NCBI RefSeq assembly: GCF_900104765.1
Contig: NZ_LT629737.1
Coordinates: 2,046,001-2,110,000 of the forward strand
From: Gillisia sp. Hel1_33_143
Lineage (GTDB): Bacteria > Bacteroidota > Bacteroidia > Flavobacteriales > Flavobacteriaceae
Length of the DNA: 64,000 bases
Direction of reading: 5' to 3'
The notes beneath the pieces were generated by a model that did no database searches, had not been told where the DNA came from, and was given only the letters and a program-made list of their open reading frames with translations. Positions 45,553 through 53,817 of this stretch are shown one piece after another (position 1 is the first letter of the stretch; each line of letters starts with the position of its first letter). The position numbers and the translations under genes were made by a program.

Positions 45553-47757
45553 ATGGAAATTCAAAAGTTTTATTACGATAATAAGATCGTACGGAAATTT
45601 ATTGTCGCTACAATGTTTTGGGGCATTATAGGGATGAGTGTAGGCCTTTTATTGGCATTTATGTTTCTTTTTCCAAATGTAACCGATGGTATTCCATGGT
45701 TGAGTTTTGGAAGACTTCGCCCGCTGCATACCAACGCTGTTATTTTTGCATTTGTGGGTAATGCCATTTTTGCCGGTGTTTATTATTCAAGTCAGCGTTT
45801 GCTAAAAGCAAGAATGTGGAAAGACTGGTTGAGCACCTTTAATTTCTGGGGGTGGCAACTTATTATAGTGGGTGCAGCTATTACATTGCCATTAGGATAT
45901 ACAAGTTCTAAAGAATACGCAGAACTGGAATGGCCTTTTGATATTGCTATTGCAGTGGTTTGGGTAGCTTTTGGTATTAACCTTATTGGTACTATTATAA
46001 AAAGAAGGCAGAGACATATGTATGTTGCAATCTGGTTCTATCTGGCAACCTTTGTTACGGTTGCAGTATTACATATTGTGAATAGCATGGAGCTTCCAGT
46101 TAGTGCCTTAAAGAGTTATTCTATGTATGCCGGAGTCCAGGATGCGCTGGTACAATGGTGGTATGGCCATAATGCTGTAGCATTTTTCTTAACCACGCCA
46201 TTTTTAGGTTTGATGTATTATTTTGTTCCTAAAGCGGCAAATAGACCGGTCTACTCTTATAAATTATCTATCGTACACTTTTGGTCGCTTATTTTTATCT
46301 ATATCTGGGCGGGTCCACATCATTTACTTTATTCCTCTTTACCAGATTGGGCGCAAAACCTAGGGGTTGCATTTTCAATAATGTTATTAGCACCTTCTTG
46401 GGGAGGAATGATCAACGGACTTTTAACCTTGCGCGGGGCTTGGGACAAAGTACGTACAGATCCTGTTCTAAAATTTATGGTGGTGGCCATTACTGGATAT
46501 GGGATGGCAACTTTTGAAGGGCCTATGCTTTCTCTAAAAAATGTGAATGCCATTGCACACTTTAGCGATTGGGTAATTGCTCACGTACATGTTGGCGCCT
46601 TAGCATGGAATGGATTCCTTACGTTTGGTATGGTTTACTGGATGGTACCGCGTTTATTTAAAACCAACTTATGGTCTATAAAGTTAGCCAATGTTCACTT
46701 CTGGGTAGGAACTCTAGGGATCATATTATATACCATCCCAATGTATGTAGCCGGATTTGTACAAGCTTTTATGTGGAAACAATTCAACCCGGATGGAACC
46801 CTTACCTATGGTAATTTCTTAGAAACACTAACCGAGATCATTCCAATGTATTGGATGCGTGCCATTGGTGGTACCCTTTATATAATTGGAGCCTGTATCG
46901 GAATTTATAATATCATCCAAACTGCTCGTAATGGGGAGAAAGTTACAGATGAACTTGCAGAAGCAGCAGCATTAGAAAAAGTAACTAAAAAGCGCATTTC
47001 CAAAGAAGGTTACCATACCTGGTTGGAAAGAAGACCTGTAAAACTTACCATTTTTGCCACTATAGCCATTTTAATAGGTGGTATGGTTCAAATTATACCT
47101 TCTTTAATTGTAGACGATTATATTCCTATAATATCTAGTGTAAAACCTTACACGCCTTTAGAACTGGAAGGTAGAGATATTTATATACGTGAAGGTTGTG
47201 TGTCTTGTCACTCACAAATGATACGCCCCTTTAGAAGTGAAGTAGAGAGATATGGAGATTATTCAAAAGCCGGGGAGTATGTATATGATCACCCTTTTCT
47301 ATGGGGTAGTAAAAGAACCGGTCCAGATCTGTTTCGTGTAGGAGGGAAGTATAGTGATAATTGGCATCTAAATCACTTCTATGATCCTCAAACTACCTCT
47401 TCAGGCTCTATAATGCCATCATATAAATGGCTGCTGAAAAATGAGTTGGATAAGGGTATGACAGAAGATAAAATGGAAGCTATGGTAACATTAGGAGTTC
47501 CATATACTGCTGAAGATATTTCTAGAGCACAGCAATGGATGACAGAACAGTCTACCCAAATAGAGAAAAATCTTTATAACGATCCCGATTTTGCAAGAAC
47601 CTATGAGGCAGATATGAAATATGCCAAAGAGAATGGTGAAGATTTTATTGAGATGCGTAATCGTGAGGTTGTTGCGCTTATTGCCTATATCCAAAGGCTA
47701 GGAACAGATATAAAAATTAAAAACGCAGATGGTACCACTGCAAACTTAAACGAATAA
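45553..47757 (+). CDS. ccoNO: Fused cbb3 cytochrome c oxidase subunits I and II (CcoNO)
   Basis: 734 residues combining the haem-copper catalytic subunit CcoN (about residues 1-490, many membrane helices; [41 protein letters not shown]) with the monohaem subunit CcoO. The CcoO part shows [17 protein letters not shown] with the haem motif CVSCH at about 548-552 and the methionine-bearing [12 protein letters not shown]. The fusion is typical of Bacteroidota. It is the terminal oxidase for growth at low oxygen. Confidence 0.95.
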   Translation: MEIQKFYYDNKIVRKFIVATMFWGIIGMSVGLLLAFMFLFPNVTDGIPWLSFGRLRPLHTNAVIFAFVGNAIFAGVYYSSQRLLKARMWKDWLSTFNFWGWQLIIVGAAITLPLGYTSSKEYAELEWPFDIAIAVVWVAFGINLIGTIIKRRQRHMYVAIWFYLATFVTVAVLHIVNSMELPVSALKSYSMYAGVQDALVQWWYGHNAVAFFLTTPFLGLMYYFVPKAANRPVYSYKLSIVHFWSLIFIYIWAGPHHLLYSSLPDWAQNLGVAFSIMLLAPSWGGMINGLLTLRGAWDKVRTDPVLKFMVVAITGYGMATFEGPMLSLKNVNAIAHFSDWVIAHVHVGALAWNGFLTFGMVYWMVPRLFKTNLWSIKLANVHFWVGTLGIILYTIPMYVAGFVQAFMWKQFNPDGTLTYGNFLETLTEIIPMYWMRAIGGTLYIIGACIGIYNIIQTARNGEKVTDELAEAAALEKVTKKRISKEGYHTWLERRPVKLTIFATIAILIGGMVQIIPSLIVDDYIPIISSVKPYTPLELEGRDIYIREGCVSCHSQMIRPFRSEVERYGDYSKAGEYVYDHPFLWGSKRTGPDLFRVGGKYSDNWHLNHFYDPQTTSSGSIMPSYKWLLKNELDKGMTEDKMEAMVTLGVPYTAEDISRAQQWMTEQSTQIEKNLYNDPDFARTYEADMKYAKENGEDFIEMRNREVVALIAYIQRLGTDIKIKNADGTTANLNE

Positions 47758-47761
47758 GGCT

Positions 47762-47959
47762 ATGTTGAAATTTATAAAAGGGAATCTGGAAAATATAGAT
47801 GGAGTAGAGATCTATCCTATTATCTCATTATTGATATTCTTCATCTTTTTTACCGTGTTGATATGGTGGGTATTAACAACCAGCAAAGCGCATATAACAG
47901 CCGTTAGCAATATTCCGCTAGAAGATGATACAGTAATCTTAAAAGAAAAACAGTTATGA
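47762..47959 (+). CDS. ccoQ: cbb3 oxidase subunit CcoQ
   Basis: 65 residues with one hydrophobic helix (about 22-42: ISLLIFFIFFTVLIWWVLTT). It sits between ccoNO and ccoP, the classic CcoQ location. The stop overlaps the ccoP ATG (ATGA). Helps stabilise the complex. Confidence 0.85.
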   Translation: MLKFIKGNLENIDGVEIYPIISLLIFFIFFTVLIWWVLTTSKAHITAVSNIPLEDDTVILKEKQL

Positions 47960-48933
47960 GAAGTTTTGGATCAATTTTAAGAATTATTGGAGTTGCATGC
48001 GCAGGTTATCTTCTCTTTGAAATAGCTGAGTGGGGCCAGGAAGATTCAGTTTTTGAACAACAACCCTGGCTATGGGCAGTGTATTTTCTAATTCTAACTA
48101 TTTATGTTGCTGGAGAGATCTCTGCACAAGCTCTAAAAAGCATTTTATATAAAACGTTGAAACCGGAAGCCAAAGAAGCTTATGATAGAGAAGCTTCTAT
48201 AGCTAAAGACAATCAATTTCTTTGGCTAAAAACTACCTATATCAAATTGTTGGGAAGTAAGCCTTTAGAAGAAGAAGGTGAAATCATTCTAGATCATAAT
48301 TATGATGGAATACAGGAATTAGACAATAAGCTACCACCATGGTGGGTATATGGTTTTTATGCATCTATAGTTTTTGCTATTGTTTATATGGTGAGGTTTG
48401 AAGTTTTTGACGATTACAATCAGGTAGAAGAATATGAAGCTGCAGTAGCACAAGCAAATCTGGAGATAGCAGAATGGAAAAAAACGGCTAAAGATCTTAT
48501 AGATATAAATAATGTAGAACTGTTAACCGATGCCAGCGATCTAAAAGCAGGAGAACAAATATTTGCTGCCAATTGTATAGCCTGCCACAAAGAAGGTGGA
48601 GGTGGTGGTATCGGACCAAATCTAACCGATGACTACTGGATTCTTGGAGGTGGAGTTAAAAATGTTTTTCATACAATTTCTGAAGGAGGAAGAGATGGAA
48701 AAGGTATGGTTGCTTGGAAGTCTGATCTCAAACCTTCAGAAATGGCACAGGTGGCAAGTTATGTTCTAAGTCTGCGAGGTACCAATCCTCCAGATGCTAA
48801 AGAACCTCAAGGAGATCTTTGGAAAGATCCTAATGCTGCGGAGGAAGTAGGAGAAGCTATTATAGATAGTTCCGCTACCGCAAATTCTTTAGAAAATATA
48901 ACTACAGAAAAAGAAATAAGCACTACCAAATAA
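47956..48933 (+). CDS. ccoP: cbb3 oxidase c-type cytochrome subunit CcoP (monohaem)
   Basis: 325 residues. Membrane segments near 30-55 and 125-147 (KLPPWWVYGFYASIVFAIVY) precede the cytochrome c domain. Only one haem motif, CIACH (about 207-211, in AANCIACHKEGGGG), is present; the diheme CcoP of proteobacteria has two. The length and the N-terminal TM pair fit the Bacteroidota variant. The C-terminal tail after RGTNPPDAK is low in conservation. Confidence 0.9.
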   Translation: MRSFGSILRIIGVACAGYLLFEIAEWGQEDSVFEQQPWLWAVYFLILTIYVAGEISAQALKSILYKTLKPEAKEAYDREASIAKDNQFLWLKTTYIKLLGSKPLEEEGEIILDHNYDGIQELDNKLPPWWVYGFYASIVFAIVYMVRFEVFDDYNQVEEYEAAVAQANLEIAEWKKTAKDLIDINNVELLTDASDLKAGEQIFAANCIACHKEGGGGGIGPNLTDDYWILGGGVKNVFHTISEGGRDGKGMVAWKSDLKPSEMAQVASYVLSLRGTNPPDAKEPQGDLWKDPNAAEEVGEAIIDSSATANSLENITTEKEISTTK

Positions 48934-48974
48934 TTAAGGCGGCTTTAATGCTAAGCTTTAAACTATATAACTAA

Positions 48975-50399
48975 ATGGCAGAACAAGGTAAAGATAACTT
49001 TAGGGATTCTATAGGAACCTTAAGTGAAGAAGGAAAGCGAGCCTGGGTTTTTCCAAAGAAGCCTTCGGGGAAATGGTATAAATACAGGAAGTATGTAAGT
49101 TATGTATTACTGGCATTTTTGGTGTCTGCACCGTTCCTTAAGATTGGAGGAAATCAATTTTTGATGTTTAATGTACTAGAACGCAGGTTCAATATTTTTG
49201 GATTTCCATTCTGGCCACAAGATTTTCATCTTTTTGTGATCATGATGATCATTGGTGTGGTTTTTATAACCTTGTTCACGGTTGCATTTGGTAGAATATT
49301 TTGCGGTTGGATCTGCCCGCAAACCATTTTTATGGAAATGGTATTTAGACGTATAGAATATCTTATAGATGGAGACCGAGGCAAGCAGATAAGGCTGAGT
49401 AAAATGCCTTGGAATGCAGAAAAAATTAGAAAACGCAGCTTAAAATGGACCATCTTTTTTATAATCTCATTTCTTATTGCTAATGTTTTTCTAGCTTATT
49501 TAATAGGAAGTGATCAGCTTATAAAATACATTATAGATGGTCCTTCCTCACACATAAGCACCATTATTTCGCTATTAATTTTTACAGGAGTCTTCTATTT
49601 TATCTTCGTTTATTTTAGAGAACAGGTATGCATTATTGCCTGTCCTTATGGAAGGTTACAGGGTGCATTATTAGATAATAAATCTATAGTAGTTGCTTAT
49701 GATCATGTTCGAGGTGAAAAAGAAGAGGGAAGAGCAAAATTTAAGAAGAACGAAGATAGAGCCTTAACCGGGAAAGGAGATTGTATAGATTGTTTTCAAT
49801 GTGTAAATGTGTGTCCTACTGGGATAGATATTAGAAATGGAACGCAACTGGAGTGTGTGAATTGTACTGCCTGTATAGATGAGTGTGATCATATTATGGA
49901 AAGTGTAAACTTGCCAAAAGGTTTAATAAGATATGCAAGTGAAGATGAAATAGAGAAAAAGAAGAAATTTAAATTTACTCCAAGATTAAAAGGCTATACC
50001 GCTGTTCTAACCATTTTAATAGGTGTCTTGGTAGGTATGCTCTTTTTGCGAAATGATATTGAAGCAAATATTTTAAGGTTGCCGGGGCAGCTATATGAGC
50101 ATAAGGCAGATAATATGATTAGTAATGTTTACACCTATAAGCTAATTAATAAGACTGTAGATGACATTAAAGATGTTCATTTCAAACTTTTATCTCACAA
50201 AGGAACCATCAAAGTAGTTTCTCATGACGGAAATTTCAATGTAGAAAAACAAGGCTTGGCAGAAGGGACACTTTTCATTCAAATAAACAATAGTGCATTA
50301 GATGGAGATAAGAATAGATTACGAATAGGGATCTATAGTGGGAAACTGCTTATAGAATCTACTACCACATCATTTTTAGGTCCCAGAAGTTATAAATGA
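48975..50399 (+). CDS. ccoG: Cytochrome c oxidase accessory protein CcoG
   Basis: 474 residues. Membrane helices (about 40-60, 88-108, 158-180, 195-215, 335-355) alternate with two ferredoxin-type 4Fe-4S motifs in CIDCFQCVNVCP and CVNCTACIDECD, and further cysteines in CGWICPQ and CIIACPYGR. CcoG is needed for cbb3 assembly, probably as a copper reductase. Spaced 41 bases after ccoP. Confidence 0.93.
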   Translation: MAEQGKDNFRDSIGTLSEEGKRAWVFPKKPSGKWYKYRKYVSYVLLAFLVSAPFLKIGGNQFLMFNVLERRFNIFGFPFWPQDFHLFVIMMIIGVVFITLFTVAFGRIFCGWICPQTIFMEMVFRRIEYLIDGDRGKQIRLSKMPWNAEKIRKRSLKWTIFFIISFLIANVFLAYLIGSDQLIKYIIDGPSSHISTIISLLIFTGVFYFIFVYFREQVCIIACPYGRLQGALLDNKSIVVAYDHVRGEKEEGRAKFKKNEDRALTGKGDCIDCFQCVNVCPTGIDIRNGTQLECVNCTACIDECDHIMESVNLPKGLIRYASEDEIEKKKKFKFTPRLKGYTAVLTILIGVLVGMLFLRNDIEANILRLPGQLYEHKADNMISNVYTYKLINKTVDDIKDVHFKLLSHKGTIKVVSHDGNFNVEKQGLAEGTLFIQINNSALDGDKNRLRIGIYSGKLLIESTTTSFLGPRSYK

Positions 50400-50431
50400 T
50401 CTTATAAATAATTACTGTAAATAAAGATAGT

Positions 50432-50566
50432 ATGGAAAAATCCAAAAAAAAGGAATGCTGTAAAGCTTGCCGTGCCAAAGCCGGAAGAAGTTCTAAATGC
50501 AAATCTAATTTAGATTCTAGCCAGGACAGAAATAGTGAGAAATCTATTAAAATTGAAAGCCTATGA
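50432..50566 (+). CDS. Small cysteine-rich protein between ccoG and ccoH
   Basis: 44 residues, basic, with ECCKACRAKAGRSSKCKS near the start: four cysteines, CC-x2-C-x9-C. Its TGA overlaps the ATG of ccoH (ATGA), strongly implying translation. The composition suggests metal (copper or zinc) binding; a role in copper supply to the oxidase is inferred from location only. Family not recognised. Confidence 0.6.
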   Translation: MEKSKKKECCKACRAKAGRSSKCKSNLDSSQDRNSEKSIKIESL

Positions 50567-51009
50567 AATGGAATTGGGGCAAGGGGATAGTGGTAGGATT
50601 ATCATTGTTTATGGGATTTATCTTATATCTGGTCATTACTTTGAGTACTAACAACAAGTATAGTTTTGATCTGGTTACAGAGGAATATTATGCTAAAGAG
50701 ATGGCATACCAAACAGAAATAGATGCCGAGAAAAATACTCACAATCTTACAAGTAAGATCATGGGACAACGAACAGCAGCAGGGTGGATGTTAAGTTTCC
50801 CTGAAGAATTGCATTACAGCTTGGTTAAGGGCACGGTTACACTCTATAGACCATCTAATGAAAAGCTGGACTTTGAGCTTCCTTTATCTTTAAATGAATC
50901 TAAAATGCTAATTCCCGCCAATAAAATGATTGATGGAAGATGGAATATCATAATTTCATTTAACCAAAATGGGGAAGAATATCTATATAAAAAATCAATA
51001 ACATACTAA
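50563..51009 (+). CDS. ccoH: FixH-family protein CcoH
   Basis: 148 residues. One N-terminal helix (about 8-28), then a periplasmic beta domain with ELHYSLVKGTVTLYRPSNEK and DGRWNIIISFNQNGEEY, the FixH pattern. It takes part in cbb3 oxidase assembly with CcoI. Coupled to the Cys-rich gene upstream; the next gene starts in a one-base stop/start overlap (TAATG). Confidence 0.88.
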   Translation: MKWNWGKGIVVGLSLFMGFILYLVITLSTNNKYSFDLVTEEYYAKEMAYQTEIDAEKNTHNLTSKIMGQRTAAGWMLSFPEELHYSLVKGTVTLYRPSNEKLDFELPLSLNESKMLIPANKMIDGRWNIIISFNQNGEEYLYKKSITY

Positions 51010-51716
51010 TGATCATTTCTGCACTTATTTTTGGTCTTTTGGGAAGTTTTCATTGTATAGGAATGTGTGGTCCTATTGCTTTTCTATTGCCATTAGACCG
51101 AAAAAATGAAGTGAATAGAATTGCACAACTTTTAAGTTATCATGCAGGTAGAATATTCACCTACTCCTTTCTGGGTTTAATCTTTGGGATGCTTGGCAAA
51201 AGTTTGAACCTTATTGGTTTACAACAATACCTATCTATAGGAATTGGTGTTTTAATGATCTTGGTAATCCTTGTTCCTTCTAAGTTCTCTCATAAATTTC
51301 AGATTGCTAAACCTATTTACAAAGTTGTAGGGAAGGTGAAAAATGCAATGGGAAAAGAGCTGAAGAACAAAAAGCCAAGTACTTTTTTTACTATTGGGTA
51401 TCTAAATGGATTGCTTCCATGCGGATTGGTGTATATGGCCATATTTGGAGCTTTGGCAACCGGTGATGCAGTTTCTGGGAGTTTATATATGGCTGTTTTT
51501 GGACTTGGTACTATTCCTTTAATGACCACAGCAATTTATCTAGGAAATTTTTTAAAATTACAAGTGCGACAAAAAATATTGAAGTTGATCCCTGCCTTTG
51601 TAGTACTTATAGGATTATTATTCATATTAAGAGGCTTGGGATTGGGGATACCCTATATCTCTCCATCAAGCACTATAAACATTGAAAAAGCATCATCTAG
51701 TATGAGTTGTTCTTAA
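51009..51716 (+). CDS. SafE/DsbD-like sulfite exporter-type membrane protein
   Basis: 235 residues, six hydrophobic helices. The first helix has the metal-like motif GSFHCIGMCGP and a later loop reads NGLLPCGLVYMA. This matches the TauE/SafE-like protein that often ends cbb3 operons and is thought to handle copper or thiols for assembly; the exact transported species is unknown. It ends the cco operon before a strong terminator. Confidence 0.85.
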   Translation: MIISALIFGLLGSFHCIGMCGPIAFLLPLDRKNEVNRIAQLLSYHAGRIFTYSFLGLIFGMLGKSLNLIGLQQYLSIGIGVLMILVILVPSKFSHKFQIAKPIYKVVGKVKNAMGKELKNKKPSTFFTIGYLNGLLPCGLVYMAIFGALATGDAVSGSLYMAVFGLGTIPLMTTAIYLGNFLKLQVRQKILKLIPAFVVLIGLLFILRGLGLGIPYISPSSTINIEKASSSMSCS

Positions 51717-51757
51717 ATCATCACTTTAAAATATAGGTAGCTATAAAAACGATCAAA

Positions 51758-51790
51758 AAAAAAGAGAAGCCTTAAGTGCTTCTCTTTTTT
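51758..51790. terminator. Bidirectional intrinsic terminator
   Basis: A 13-base-pair stem, 51758-51770 with 51778-51790 (core AGAGAAGC/GCTTCTCT), loop CTTAAGT, with A and T runs at both ends. It separates the cco operon from convergent hemN. Confidence 0.9.
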
Positions 51791-51807
51791 AATTTGAAGA
51801 ATGTGAC

Positions 51808-53169
51808 TTACACGGTCATAGAAAATAAAGGTCTATCTGGTTGTTTCTGCTGTAGTCTGAGATCGAAAGGCATACAAACATTTCTTAAAAATGGTCTTCC
51901 TTTTTCAGTTATTTCTACAGATCCTTCTGTTAGAATAATTAGACCATCTGCTTGCAGCTCTTTCAATTTGGTAAGTATATCTGGAATTTCGGCAAGATAC
52001 TGCTCGTTGTGATTCCACTCCGTTTTAAATGTGCACATTAGATTTAGAATATGCATTCGTACTTTAAGATCTTCCGAAGTTAAAATATGACCTTTAGAAA
52101 TGGGTAAAATTTTATTAACTATTAATTTCTCATAGGCTTCAATATTTTTTACATTCTGAGCAAAACTATACCAACTATCTCCAATAGCAGAAACTCCCAG
52201 GCCTATCATTACCTGAGTTTTACTGTCGCAATACCCCATGAAGTTACGATGAATAGTACCGTTTTGTTGTGCTTTATACAATGAATCTGTTTTTAGAGCA
52301 AAATGATCCATTCCTATTTCCACATAACCCGCTTCTATAAGTTTATTTTTTCCCGCCTCATACTGCTCGCGCTTTAAAGCTGCAGAAGGTAAATCGTTGT
52401 TATTAAATCCACGTTGACCATTTCCTTTAATCCACGGCACATGCGCATAACTATAATAGGCAATTCTATCTGGTTGTAATGAGATCGTTTTATCTATTGT
52501 ATTAATTACATCTACTAAAGTTTGAAAAGGTAATCCGTAGATGATATCATGTCCCACAGAAGTGAAACCGGCACTATAGGCATTTTCAGTAGCTGTTTTC
52601 ACATTTGCATAAGGTTGGATACGGTTTATAGCTTTTTGCACTTTAAGATTATAATCCTGTACCCCATAACATACACGCTTAAACCCATGAGAGGCCAGAG
52701 TTTCTAAATGTGCAGTAGTGGTATTATTAGGGTGTCCCTCAAAGCTGAATTCGAAATTAGGAGCCTTATCTGCAAGTGTCAATAATCCACATAATAACCT
52801 GTCTAGATGTTCTGCAGAAAAAAAAGTAGGGGTGCCGCCTCCAAGGTGTAATTGCTTGATCTTTGGTCTCTCTTGAAATAATTCTGTATATAATTTAAAT
52901 TCCTGTATCACTAATTGAATATAGGGAACTTCAACTTTATGATTTTTAGTAATACGTTTGTTACAGCCACAAAAGGTGCACATACTTTCGCAATAGGGAA
53001 GATGAATATAAAGGCTTATTCCTTCTGAAGAATTACTTTCTTTAAACGATTGTTGCAAGGTTCTCTTCCAATCTTTAAGTGAAAAATTCTCCTCATCCCA
53101 ATAGGGCACAGTTGGATAACTGGTATATCTAGGTCCAGGAACGTTATATTTTGAAATTATAGAGTGCAT
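51808..53169 (-). CDS. hemN: Oxygen-independent coproporphyrinogen III oxidase HemN
   Basis: 453 residues. Radical-SAM enzyme that converts coproporphyrinogen III to protoporphyrinogen IX without oxygen. Start MHSIISKYNVPGPRYTSYPT is typical; the cluster motif is CESMCTFCGC at 60-69, and HLGGGTPTF and the RVCYGVQDYN block follow. The C-terminal HemN domain includes GYVEIGMDHFAL. Placement beside the cbb3 operon and the same Crp/Fnr-like site suggest joint control at low oxygen. Confidence 0.94.
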   Translation of the reverse strand: MHSIISKYNVPGPRYTSYPTVPYWDEENFSLKDWKRTLQQSFKESNSSEGISLYIHLPYCESMCTFCGCNKRITKNHKVEVPYIQLVIQEFKLYTELFQERPKIKQLHLGGGTPTFFSAEHLDRLLCGLLTLADKAPNFEFSFEGHPNNTTTAHLETLASHGFKRVCYGVQDYNLKVQKAINRIQPYANVKTATENAYSAGFTSVGHDIIYGLPFQTLVDVINTIDKTISLQPDRIAYYSYAHVPWIKGNGQRGFNNNDLPSAALKREQYEAGKNKLIEAGYVEIGMDHFALKTDSLYKAQQNGTIHRNFMGYCDSKTQVMIGLGVSAIGDSWYSFAQNVKNIEAYEKLIVNKILPISKGHILTSEDLKVRMHILNLMCTFKTEWNHNEQYLAEIPDILTKLKELQADGLIILTEGSVEITEKGRPFLRNVCMPFDLRLQQKQPDRPLFSMTV

Positions 53170-53187
53170 ACTAAGCTATTTTAAATG

Positions 53188-53230
53188 CAAAAATATTAGA
53201 ACAGCTAAGAGTAAGAAATGACGAAAATCA
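53188..53230 (-). promoter_or_regulatory. Crp/Fnr-type site and promoter of hemN
   Basis: TGAC-GAAA-ATCA at 53219-53230 (core TGA-N6-TCA, centre 53224.5). On the minus strand TATTTTTG (53195-53188) matches the -7 box and is centred 33 bases downstream, the same spacing as at ccoI and the cco operon. Confidence 0.65.
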
Positions 53231-53331
53231 GCTTTGGTGCAGAGTGATATATTTAATTGAAGGTTGTAATTTTATGGGGTAATCACGGTGTGTAGATTAG
53301 AATCAGCTAAAAAGGCTTAGTATTTAAAAAT

Positions 53332-53360
53332 AAAAAGCATGCCTATAAGACATGCTTTTT
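53332..53360 (-). terminator. Intrinsic terminator of the response regulator gene
   Basis: AAAAAGCATG (53332-53341) pairs with CATGCTTTTT (53351-53360) around a 9-base loop. On the minus strand it is 21 bases past the stop and ends in T residues. Confidence 0.8.
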
Positions 53361-53381
53361 AACTGGTATATTTATAACTTT

Positions 53382-53735
53382 TTATGCCAGATTCTTTTGA
53401 ACGTGCATATAAAGATCATCTACATTAAAAGGTTTTGCTATAAAATCATTAGCTCCAGAATCATTAGCAATAGAAGGGTTTGCATGAGCAGACATTAATA
53501 ATACAGGTATATCTTTTGTGTTTGAAGTTGCTTTAACCAATTTGCAAAGATCTATCCCATTTCCATCGGGAAGCATGATATCAAGAAGAATAAGATCTGC
53601 ATCTGCAGTAGAGATCTTGTTTTTAAAAGATTTTGCATTAGCAAAGGCCTCCACTTCATAATCTTTATCCATCAATAAAAAAGAAATAAGTTCTCTCAAA
53701 GCATGGTCATCTTCAACTAAATAAATTTTTTTCAT
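53382..53735 (-). CDS. Single-domain response regulator
   Basis: 117 residues: a receiver domain only. Acidic pair EDDH near residue 8, phosphorylation site in LILLDIMLPDGNG, conserved Thr/Ser in LLMSAH and Lys in FIAKPF. No output domain, so it works by protein contact. It is 82 bases downstream of a histidine kinase gene, its likely partner. Confidence 0.9.
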   Translation of the reverse strand: MKKIYLVEDDHALRELISFLLMDKDYEVEAFANAKSFKNKISTADADLILLDIMLPDGNGIDLCKLVKATSNTKDIPVLLMSAHANPSIANDSGANDFIAKPFNVDDLYMHVQKNLA

Positions 53736-53817
53736 CTTAATTTCTTTGCTGTAAATATAATTGGTTCCTTATTTCTATACTTTTAATGTTATGTTAAAAA
53801 CAAAATTGTTATACCAG

